Shown here in pieces: positions 43,265 through 50,533 of a stretch of 50,533 bases of DNA. Under the pieces are notes generated by a model. That model ran no database searches and was not told the DNA's origin. It saw nothing but the letters and a program-made list of their open reading frames with translations. Both the position numbers and the translations under genes were made by a program. This DNA is from Prorocentrum cordatum (Eukaryota; Sar; Dinophyceae; Prorocentrales; Prorocentraceae), in contig CAUYUJ010014002.1 of the NCBI GenBank assembly GCA_963575745.1, forward strand, positions 765,290-815,822, read 5' to 3'. Each line of letters starts with the position of its first letter. The first letter of the stretch is position 1.

Positions 43265-43475
43265 TGACGTCTACCCCGCAGTCCTCGGGAGCGGAAAAGA
43301 GGGGGGTGATGACTAGGGGGGGGTGGATTTCATGGCGCGGGCCATGACTTTTCCTCAGATTTCACGGCGCCGCTCCTTATTTCATTGCGTCCCAGACCCC
43401 CCCGCTGGGCCGCGCACATGCCGCCGGTCATGATTTGCACCCCCCCCCTCTTGGACACCCCCCTCTTGGCCGCTC
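43265..43475 (+). repeat. Dispersed repeat, partner of 35390-35690
   Basis: Same order of shared blocks as its partner (GCGGAAA, GTGATGACT, CAGATTTC, TTTCATTGCGTCCC, GGGCCGCGCACATGC, CATGATTTGC). It directly follows the diverged MITE. Confidence 0.7.
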
Positions 43476-43644
43476 CCGAAGTCCGTCACGACCGCCCGCC
43501 GAGGCCCGTTGCGGAGGAGCGGGGCGCGGCGCGCGGCCGCGGCGAGCCCCCCCCGCGCGCCCCGCCGGAGAGCCCGGAGGGGGGCGCCCATCGGGGGCGC
43601 TTCGGGCCGCCGCGGGCCGTGGCGGCCCTGGTCGGAGGTCTGTG

Positions 43645-43810
43645 CAGTGCCGTGTTTAAGACGTGCTCCGCGTGCGGATCGTGTGTCAAAAATGCAGGGA
43701 TTCAGTCTCAAAAGCAGCGACGAGCTCATGCATAGAAATTCATTCATAGATTAACCATGGATTGAAAGTCATATATATTTTGGAAAGTATTCCTATTAGA
43801 AACTGCCCTG
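43645..43810. mobile_element. Tc1/mariner-like MITE, copy 2 (166 bp)
   Basis: Same ends and nearly the same length as 31521-31685: CAGTGCCGTGTTTAAGACGT at the left, AGAAACTGCCCTG at the right. TA follows the right end; the left flank is TG. The internal CTCCGCGTGCGGATC hairpin tip is preserved. Confidence 0.85.
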
Positions 43811-43829
43811 TAGTTAGGCTCGTCCCCTG

Positions 43830-45220
43830 GGAGGTCGCGGCCCGGGCTCGGAGCCCTACGAGGCGCTCGAGCTTCGCGGCGGTCCCGCAGGGGCGCCCGG
43901 GAGCTGCCGCGTCACCAGGGCAGGGCGGCAGGTGCGCTCGCCCTCGGCCGCGGCGGGAGTGGGGTCGGCCCTGGATGACGGCTCCCAGCGGCTCGAGCCC
44001 TTCGCCCGCGTCCTCCTCGCGGACGGGGGATGCCCCACCTTGGCGGGGTACGTCTTGACGCGGCTCTCGAGGAGAGGAAGAGACGCCACAGGTTCAAGTT
44101 TTCTTGATGCGGCTCGCCGTGTCGTTCACAACCTCGCCGACGGGGCCCTGGACGCTCGCGGACGTGGCCATGGCCCCGTAGTCGTCCATAGTACGCCCAG
44201 TTCACCGCCTCCCGGGCGTCCGCGTCGACCAGCTGGGGCGTCGGGGTTCCGTGGATCAGGCGAGCGCCCGCAGAGTCCTCCCTGAGCCCGCAGGCCATGC
44301 ACGACTGCAGCGTCGAGTGCGCCAGGAATGGGGGCCCAGGGCCGGCCCATCACCAGGACCTTCAGCGGCAGGCTCACCTGCCTGCCCTTGGCCGCCGTGT
44401 GGTCCACGAACTCGTCGACGCCGGCCTCGTCCAGGGCGAAGTAGGGCCAGATCTCGGGCGGGGTCTCCGGCCTGTAGAAGAACTATGGGATGTCCCCGAC
44501 CCCCGTGTAGGCCACGTCGTCCTTGCCGAGGTTGCAGAGGTCCAGGTGCGCGAACGAAGCGGGGCTCCCCAGCGGCACGCACGGTGGCAGCTGCCAGCGG
44601 AGGTTGGCGCGCCTCTCGTCCCAGATTGCGCGGATCTTCCCGAGAACCCCGAAGAGGCAGACGGCCTCGACGAGGTGGCTGGTCGTCCCCAGCACCCCCG
44701 AGCCCCACCGCCTCGCGGCCAGTCGGGGGCGAGCGAGCGGCTCGGGCGCGAAGCGAGGGGTCGCGGAAGACCTGCTGGCTCCAGATCTCCCGCTCCACGG
44801 CCCCGCTCGGGGGCCGCAGCGCCCTCCCCGTGTGGCGTCGGAGGAGCACTCGGCAGCGAGGGGGCAGGCGCCCACGAGCTCCACGGTGACGGTGCCCAGC
44901 AGCGGCAGGGCCAGCTCGTCCACGTCCACGGAGCACATCGCGCCTGTTGGGCGGCATGCCCTTGCCCCTGGAGCCCTTCCCCCACGGCGCCCACGGCTCC
45001 TTCGCCAGAGCACGGCGAGGCCCGGCCGGCCAGGACGCGCTCGGTAGATCGCGGCCGCCTGGCTGCCCCAGGCTTGCGGCGCGGCCAGGAGCCTCTGCGA
45101 CGTGTCCCTCTGGAGCGGGGCCGCCCGCTCCCCCTGGCGGCCGACGGCCCCGCGCCCTCGGTCGTCCCGACGGTGCCCCACGACAGGTGGTGCACAGCCC
45201 ATGCCAAGAAGCACCCTGCT
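43830..45220 (-). pseudogene. Reverse transcriptase pseudogene with YMDD box
   Basis: Read on the minus strand: VEAVCLFGVLGKIRAIWDER and then RANLRWQLPPCVPLGSPASF (44560-44680), the start of the fingers/palm; GVGDIP, a TAG stop, then FFYRPE (about 44473-44510), corresponding to motif A; LKVLVMGRPWAPIPGALDAA (about 44310-44370); VDADAREAVNWA; and a motif C that would read YMDDYGAMA (44173-44197) but is broken by one extra base. In an active element this would be the polymerase of a retroelement. The KIRAIWDERRAN start and FFY motif differ from the LINE at 22-26 kb, so it is a distinct lineage. At least one stop and one frameshift. The N-terminal part above 44700 is unclear. Confidence 0.72.
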
Positions 45221-45224
45221 TGCC

Positions 45225-45375
45225 TCCAGGGTGCCCTGGGTTTCCTGGGTTTCGATGGTTCTGCTGCGGAAGGCGTGGCGCTCCCACGCCAAAAGTCCAT
45301 GGACGTCCTGGGGTCTCAGGGTTGTGTTTCTTGTGGAAGGTTTCTTGTGGTCGGGCATCCACTGTACGGTTTGGA
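45225..45375 (+). repeat. Dispersed repeat, partner of 49700-49890
   Basis: Shared with 49822-49890: TCTCAGGGTTG, GGTTTCTTG, TTTCTTG(T/C)GG and CACTGTACGG. Similarity upstream (CCTGGGTTTC) is weaker. Confidence 0.6.
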
Positions 45376-45807
45376 CGAGCTCATTGGTGAGAGCTCGTGC
45401 CCGACGGGCGGTGCCTTGACGAATCGGCCCAGCGCAGTGCGCCACCACCGCCCACGGCAGCAGCGGCACATCCGGCAGAAGATCTCGGTCGCGAGGTGCG
45501 GCTTGCGGCTTCTGGAGGCGGCACGGCGGCCGTGGTTGAGGCTGACGAAGGAGAAGCGTGAGGCTGAGGAGAGGCGAGCACGATAGCGCCTCCCTGGGGC
45601 AGCAGCGCCACGCGCAGAGAGCGTCGGGACCAGCAGGATCACCGCCGCCGAGCACGTCAGGAAGGTGAGCCCACCCGGATGGCCGTCGCCAGAGCGAACA
45701 GAGCGGCGAGCCGCCCGAACAGAGCGGCGAGCCGCGGGCCTTTTCTTCGGACGCGGGGGTGGGGCTGCCAAGCACCGGCGAGGTGGGAGACCGCCTGCCC
45801 ATCTAGT
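45376..45807. other. Unassigned GC-rich stretch
   Basis: Open frames on both strands and no clear domain. The minus strand may be upstream sequence of the reverse transcriptase pseudogene. Confidence 0.4.
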
Positions 45808-45854
45808 CTTGCTCCTCCTCCTCCTCCTCCTCCTCCTCCTCCTCCTCCTCCTTG
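45808..45854. repeat. (TCC)n tract
   Basis: About 15 TCC/CTC triplets, immediately beyond the stop codon of the minus-strand exon-like piece. Confidence 0.93.
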
Positions 45855-45868
45855 GCCGCGTCCGAGCC

Positions 45869-47185
45869 TCACTTCCTCAAGTACTTCTGGAAGAGGGCCT
45901 TCTGCTGCAGCCTCGCCGTCAAGCCGCGCTCCATTCCCGGAAGCGCCTCCTCGCCCTCGGCGAGCGTTCTCGAGTCCAGCTCGTTCGCCAGTCGTGGGCC
46001 GCGCTGCAGCGGGGCTGCCTGTGGTCGTTCTGGCCGCGACGCTCTTGGAAGGCACCCTTCGGCGCGAAAACCCGCGCGCAGAGGATCTCGCAGATGAAGT
46101 CGGGAGAGGCCTCCAGCATCCGGTCCATGGTCTGCTCCTCCTCCTCCTCCTCCTCCTCCTCTCCTCCCTCCTCCTCCTCTCCTCCTCTCCTCTTCCTCCT
46201 CCTCCTCCTCCTCCTCCTCCTCCTCCTCCTCCTCCTCCTCCCCTTCCTCCTCTTCCTCCTCCTCCTCCTCCGCCTGGTGGAGCACCATCTCGTGGCCGAT
46301 GCCGTTGCGGCTGAGCTCCTCGAGGCGTGGCCACTTCTCTGCGGCCTCCACCGTGCTGCCGCCCTCCCCGTGGGTCTGGACCGGGAGCTCCGGCGCCGCC
46401 CTCGACAGGCCAGCCACAACTGGGGGAGCTGTGGTCCTTACCCCCCTGGGGCTTAGTGGGCCCTGGAAACAACAGGGCCGTTTTTTTCACCGGTTCCGTT
46501 TGCCGTTTTTTTTGCCGGTTCCGACGCCGTTTTTTCACCGGTTCCGTCGCCGTTTTTCGACCGGTTCCGGCTCCAGTTCCGATCCTGGAGCCGTTTTTTT
46601 GCCGTTTCCGGTCGCCGTTTTTTTTGCCGTTTCCATTTTCAAGGGGCAGTTTTTTGGAAAACGGTGAAAAAACGGCCCTGCCGTTTCCGGGGCCCACAAA
46701 GGTCCTTACCCCCCTGGGGGACCCATCGATTTCGACACCCCTCTCGAGGGATCGTCGATGCGATGGGTTCCCCCAGGGGGGTAAGTGCCACGGCTCCCCC
46801 AGTTGTGGCTGGTCGGCTCGACGTGAACCCCGCGGGCGAGCCGATCTTCGAGAGTTTCTCCAGCAGCCGCCTCCTCTGGTCGCGCAGGGCCTCCCGCAGC
46901 GGCCCGAGGCCGACGCCCGCCACCTCCACGTGTAGGGGGCCCCATGCGAACCCTACCCCTCCCCCCCACGAGTTCTGAGGGGGAGGGTGGGGTTCACTTC
47001 GATTGGGAGCTCCCGCGCGAAGTGAATCCCACCCTCCCCCTCAGAACTCGTGGGGGGTAGGGGTAGGGTTCGCATCTGGCCCCCTACACCTGGGAGCGCC
47101 TCCGCCCAGAGCCCGCCTTGCTCCGCTGCTCGAGTCCGCCGCCTCAGGTCGCGCAGGGCCTCCCGCAGCGGCTCGAGGCTGACGA
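45869..47185 (-). CDS. Possible minus-strand gene in pieces, hypothetical
   Basis: Four protein-like stretches lie in a row on the minus strand. 47185-47090 reads SLEPLREALRDLRRRTRAAE; 46930-46815 reads VEVAGVGLGPLREALRDQRR and then RLLEKLSKIGSPAGFTSS; 46407-46276 reads SRAAPELPVQTHGEGG and WPRLEELSRNGIGHEMVLHQ; 46137-45869 reads MDRMLEASPDFICEILCARV and, in another frame, GMERGLTARLQQKALFQKYL ending at a stop (45869-45871). They are separated by a 160-bp foldback, a 407-bp foldback and a TCC tract that could encode poly-Glu or be intronic. PLREALRD occurs in two pieces, a local duplication. Helical and charged; no family recognised. Splice sites joining all pieces in phase were not found, so it may be a pseudogene. 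Confidence 0.33.
46137..46275. repeat. (TCC)n tract
   Basis: About 140 bp of TCC/CTC triplets with interruptions; GGA (poly-Glu coding) when read on the minus strand. Confidence 0.93.
46408..46814. mobile_element. 407-bp nested foldback element
   Basis: Outer arms 46408-46451 and 46770-46814 (GGCCAGCCACAACTGGGGGA and its complement) are inverted. Inside, GGGCCCTGGAAAC...ACAGGGCCGTTTTTT (about 46459-46489) pairs with 46668-46697. A third pair, TTACCCCCCTGGGG...ACCCATCG, occupies 46706-46784. The centre repeats CCGTTTTTT.NCCGGTTCCG-like units (46484-46640). Confidence 0.85.
46930..47089. mobile_element. 160-bp foldback with about 72-bp arms
   Basis: Left arm 46930-47001 starts GTGTAGGGGGCCCCATGCGA; right arm 47018-47089 is its complement, ending CTACAC, with few differences and a 16-bp loop. 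The core CGAACCCTACCCC is shared with the hairpins at 33111-33270. Confidence 0.9.
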
Positions 47186-47313
47186 GGAGGAGGAGGAGGT
47201 GGAGGAGGAGGAGGAGAAGCGAGGAGCGAGGAACGATGAGCGAGAAGCGAGGAACGAGCAGCGAGAAACGAGGATGAGGACGAGGAGGAGGAGGATGAGG
47301 GGGCTACGTTTAA

Positions 47314-47418
47314 GTCGGGCCCGTCCCCCTACAGGGGGATTTTCGACGAGAAATAGAAATATGTCCCAAACATAGTCAACAAAATAATCCAAGCATAGTC
47401 TGGGGACTTTTTTACCTA
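47314..47418 (-). mobile_element. TTAA-type MITE, split copy, first half
   Basis: TTAA (47310-47313) precedes GTCGGGCCCGTCCCCCTACA. The following 105 bp match the complement of the right half of the full copy (26385-26473), up to AGTCTGGGGACT. It ends abruptly in a T run. Confidence 0.8.
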
Positions 47419-47544
47419 ACAGCGTAGACTGATAGGTTTCTAGTTGACTCAAAAGAGCTCACAGATCACTCCACAGGGGGGTCCGGGCAGGCGTTGGGAG
47501 TTGCCGGCCGGGCCTGTGCCGGGCTCGTTTTTCACCAACAGTCA

Positions 47545-48040
47545 CACACTTCGTGCTCGTCGACCTCTCAGAACCCCATTCCCAGGCCACATTCTGAATA
47601 ACCGGATGCAACAGTCACACACTTGGTGCTCCTTGACCTCCCAGAACGCCATTCCCGGGCCACATTTTGGAAGCCCGGAGCTAACTGTAGGCCACTTCGT
47701 GCTCTTCGATTTCCCAGAACTCCATTCCCGGGCCACATTTTGGATGCCCGGAGCCAACTGTAGGCCACTTCGTGCTCTTCGATTCCCAGAACTCCATTCC
47801 CGGGCCACATTTTGGATGCCCGGAGCCAACTGTAGGCCACTTCGTGCTCTTCGAGTTCCCAGAACTCCATTCCCGGGCCACATTTTGGATGCCCGGAGCC
47901 AACTGTAGGCCACTTCGTGGTCTTCGAGTTCCCAGAACTCCATTCCTGGGCATGATTTTGAATGCCCGGAGCCAACTGTAGGCCACTTCGTGTTCTTCGA
48001 GTTCCCAGAACTCCATTCCCGGGCCACATTTTGAATGCTG
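47545..48040. repeat. 73-bp minisatellite, about 6.5 copies
   Basis: CCAGAAC begins units at 47641, 47714, 47786, 47859, 47932 and 48005 (72-73 bp). Each has CATTCCCGGGCCACATTTTG and GTAGGCCACTTCGTGCTCTT. Confidence 0.95.
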
Positions 48041-49390
48041 AGGCAGGCTGATGCTGAGGCTGAGGCAGGCTGAGGCTGAGGCAGGCTGAGGCTGAGGCCG
48101 AGGCTGAAGGCAGACTGAGGCTGAGGCTGAAGCAGGCTGAGGCTGAGGCAGGCTGAGGCTGAGGCTGAGGCAGGCTGATGCTGAGGCAGGCTGAGGCTGA
48201 GGCTGAGGCTGATGCAGGCTGAGGCTGAGGCAGGCTGAGGCTGAGAGGCTGAGGCTGAGGCTGAGGCTGAAGCAGGCTGAGGCTGAGGCTGAGGCAGGCT
48301 GAGGCTGAGGCTGAGGCAGGCTGATGCTGAGGCAGGCTGAGGCTGAGGCTGAGGCTGAGGCTGAGGCTGAGGCTGAGGCTGAGGCAGGCTGAGGCTGAGG
48401 CTGAGGCTGAGGCTGAGGCCGAGGCTGAAGGCAGACTGAGGCTGAGGCTGAAGCAGGCTGAGGCTGAGGCTGAGGCAGGCTGAGGCTGAGGCTGAGGCAG
48501 GCTGATGCTGAGGCAGGCTGAGGCTGAGGCTGAGGCTGATGCAGGCTGAGGCTGAGGCAGGCTGAGGCTGAGGCCGAGGCTGAAGGCAGACTGAGGCTGA
48601 GGCTGAAGCAGGCTGAGGCTGAGGCTGAGGCAGGCTGAGGCTGAGGCTGAGGCAGGCTGATGCTGAGGCAGGCTGAGGCTGAGGCTGAGGCTGATGCAGG
48701 CTGAGGCTGAGGCAGGCTGAGGCTGAGGCCGAGGCTGAAGGCAGACTGAGGCTGAGGCTGAAGCAGCTGAGGCTGAGGCTGAGGCAGGCTGAGGCTGAGG
48801 CTGAGGCAGGCTGAGCTGAGGCAGGCTGAGGCTGAGGCTGAGGCTGATGCAGGCTGAGGCTGAGGCAGGCTGAGGCTGAGGCCGAGGCTGAAGGCAGACT
48901 GAGGCTGAGGCTGAAGCAGGCTGAGGCTGAGGCTGAGGCAGGCTGAGGCTGAGGCTGAGGCAGGCTGATGCTGAGGCAGGCTGAGGCTGAGGCTGAGGCT
49001 GAGCAGGGCTGAGGCTGAGGCAGGCTGAGGCTGAGGCCGAGGCTGAGGCAGACTGAGGCTGAGGCTGAAGCAGGCTGAGGAGGCTGAGGCTGAGGCTGAG
49101 GCTGAGGCTGAGGCTGAGGCTGAGGCTGAGGCTGAGGCAGGCTGAGGCTGAGGCTGAGGCTGAGGCTGAGGCTGAGGCAGAGGCTGAAGGCAGACTGAGG
49201 CTGAGGCTGAAGCAGGCTGAGGCTGAGGCTGAGGCAGGCTGAGGCTGAGGCTGAGGCAGGCTGAGGCTGAGGCAGGCTGAGGCTGAGGCTGAGGCTGATG
49301 CAGGCTGAGGCTGAGGCAGGCTGAGGCTGAGGCCGAGGCTGAAGGCAGACTGATGCTGAGGCTGAAGCAGGCTGAGGCTGAGGCTGAGGG
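48041..49390. repeat. GAGGCT hexamer array with about 154-bp higher-order unit
   Basis: The marker GGCAGACTG recurs at 48109, 48430, 48585, 48740, 48893, 49047, 49189 and 49344: most spacings are 142-155 bp, with the first about double. Very long Ser/Ala/Leu/Gln frames on the minus strand are artefacts. Confidence 0.95.
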
Positions 49391-49552
49391 CTGTGACTGC
49401 GACTGCTGCTGCCACTGCGACTGTCATCGCGAATGCGACTACGACTGCGAGAACAGCAGAATTCTACAACTGGATTCTCATCCGAATCTTAAGGGGAATG
49501 CTTCCAGATGTGCTCCTACACATCGATGTTAGGTTGCTTTGCCGGGATAATT
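49391..49552. other. Short unassigned stretch
   Basis: GACTGC-type repeats to about 49455, then ordinary sequence up to the second MITE half. Confidence 0.5.
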
Positions 49553-49648
49553 TTAGTATTTTTGTTTTACCTTCTGGGGGTATTTTTAGGGTATTTCTCA
49601 TTTTTCATCGAAAATCCCCCTGTAGGGCTGTAGGGGGACAGGCCCGAC
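49553..49648 (-). mobile_element. TTAA-type MITE, split copy, second half
   Basis: Matches the complement of the left half of the full copy (26299-26385): TTTTGTTTTACCTTCTGGGG, AGGGTATTTCTCATTTTT, ATCCCCCTGTAGGG and GGCCCGAC, followed by TTAA (49649-49652). An 8-bp CTGTAGGG duplication sits inside the inverted repeat. Confidence 0.8.
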
Positions 49649-49652
49649 TTAA

Positions 49653-50193
49653 GGATACATTGCTCCGTTCGTACTTACGGTGGGAGCGCGCATCAAGAAT
49701 CCATAGGCTTTTCGTCAGGGTATCCTGGGTTTCTTCGCTCCTCGCGCTGCGCGGTGACTTCCCGCAGCCGTTGAAGGGGCTGCTGCGTTCAGGGTTTCCC
49801 CTCAGGTGTACCTCGCGCACGGGTTCTCAGGGTTGGGTTTCTTGCAGGGATTTCTTGCGGCCGCGCCCGCACTGTACGGACCAGATCCCAGAAATGATTG
49901 CGAGCACCCGGAAAAGTGTCGAAACAGGGTCGACCGAGTATCGCCTCCCAGGGCCCGACACGCGAAGACCTCGAGGGTTGGTACTCTTCCTGGTGCTCGA
50001 AACGAGTTCTGGTGATCGAAACTACAGCCGGCTGGAACATAGAAAGCCAGGGGGGGAAGTGAGAAGGAGAAGGCCTCCTCGGAAGGTCGCGCCTTCTGCA
50101 AAGAGGTTTTTGGTGTCTTCTGGGAGGGCTTAGAACATTTCCCCGAAGGCCGGAGGACTTCCGAGCCTTCTGAGAAGTGCCGCCCCTTCTCAC
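49653..50193. other. Unassigned stretch with dispersed repeat
   Basis: 49700-49890 is the partner of 45225-45375. The rest shows no supported gene; GCCTTCTGAGAAG-type short repeats lie at about 50090-50190. Confidence 0.45.
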
Positions 50194-50533
50194 TCGCCCC
50201 CCGGACTCGCCGCCGATGATCGTGTCCTCGAGCTGCTTCAGGCGGTCGATCGTCTGGTCCACGTGCATCTCCAGGGCGGGTTCCGTCGCCGTGCTGCTCA
50301 CCCGCTCCCGGTTGGCAAGGCTGCTGGTCCCCGGCGAGGCTGACGGCTGGCCGTGGGTCGCACGTCCCCGAAGCGGCTCCTCGGAAGGGCCCTTCGCGCG
50401 GGTGGACTCATGCAGGAGGGTGTTCACTATGGCCTTCATGTCCTGCATGTCCTTGGACGGCCGGGAATCCTCCGAGGACGCCACCGAGTTACAGCCTTCC
50501 CATCGCTGTCCAAGTCGCCCGCGGGGGACTCGC
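50194..50533 (-). CDS. Partial exon, hypothetical, running off the window
   Basis: On the minus strand the frame is open from the window edge and reads VASSEDSRPSKDMQDMKAIV, then NTLLHESTRAK, a polar Ser/Pro/Arg segment, and MHVDQTIDRLKQLEDTIIGG. It meets CGA|GTGAGA at 50194/50193, a good splice donor on a codon boundary, so this looks like an internal exon whose next exon lies leftward. Helical at both ends with a disordered middle; a coiled-coil or linker protein is plausible. No family recognised. The frame continues past the donor to 49789, but its composition becomes unlike protein. Confidence 0.4.

Noticed and set aside
44297-45586. 429-codon plus-strand frame
   Set aside because: The minus strand over 44.2-44.7 kb reads as reverse transcriptase motifs, so the plus frame is a shadow there; only its last part is uncertain.
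47568-49427. 619-codon minus-strand frame rich in Ser/Ala/Leu/Gln
   Set aside because: Product of the GAGGCT hexamer array and the 73-bp minisatellite, with no unique domain.
1-50533. tRNA and rRNA genes
   Set aside because: Several GGTTCGA-like strings occur (for example near 14866 and 21818), but none sits in a convincing cloverleaf, and no rRNA-like conserved block was seen.

Overview
This window looks like nuclear DNA of a dinoflagellate. It is GC-rich and gene-poor, with very long polypurine/polypyrimidine tracts, several kinds of satellite array and degraded retroelements. The retroelement proteins (a copia-type integrase and two reverse transcriptases) resemble families I know from dinoflagellates such as Symbiodinium, Polarella and Prorocentrum. 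That is recognition from memory, not a search. One 100-bp run of N at 4434-4533 marks a scaffold gap. I see no rRNA, tRNA, CRISPR array or bacterial-style operon.

Layout. 0.5-2.8 kb: one long plus-strand exon (757 codons from the first ATG) for an unknown protein with a basic segment, a proline tract and a Cys/His C-terminal domain. 3.3-4.4 kb: a GT-rich minisatellite. 4.5-6.2 kb: a decayed copia-type Pol (protease to integrase), joined directly to a 3.2-kb dimeric satellite (6.3-9.5 kb). 9.5-15 kb: polypurine tracts, a 465-bp duplication, a GTC/GAC palindrome and two hairpins sharing one core. 15.2-20.3 kb: a satellite block (14-bp arrays around a 199-bp and a 77-bp satellite). 20.5-21.2 kb: a small alanine-rich coiled-coil ORF. 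22.1-25.9 kb: a plus-strand LINE (endonuclease, reverse transcriptase, CCHC finger) broken by frameshifts and ending at a 200-bp TCC tract. 26.5-27.1 kb: two exons of a coiled-coil protein around an apparent GC-AG intron. 27-43.6 kb: mostly non-coding, with many short interspersed elements. 43.8-45.3 kb: a minus-strand reverse transcriptase pseudogene with a YMDD box. 45.8-47.2 kb: minus-strand exon-like pieces separated by foldbacks and TCC tracts. 47.5-49.4 kb: a 73-bp minisatellite and a hexamer-based higher-order array. 50.2-50.5 kb: the edge of a minus-strand exon.

The most distinctive content is a set of short non-autonomous elements recognised by repeat copies, terminal inverted repeats or target duplications. 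They are: a 156-bp family with 11- and 13-bp target duplications; a 175-bp family with TTAA at its ends, one copy of which seems split by 2.1 kb of satellite; a 165-bp family with TA-flanked CAG termini; a 144-bp hAT-like element with a near-perfect 8-bp duplication; and several larger foldbacks. No transposase for any of them is visible here, so they would have to be mobilised from elsewhere. None of the retroelements appears intact. Apart from the 757-codon ORF, the gene calls are fragments, and frameshifts could reflect either decay or assembly error.
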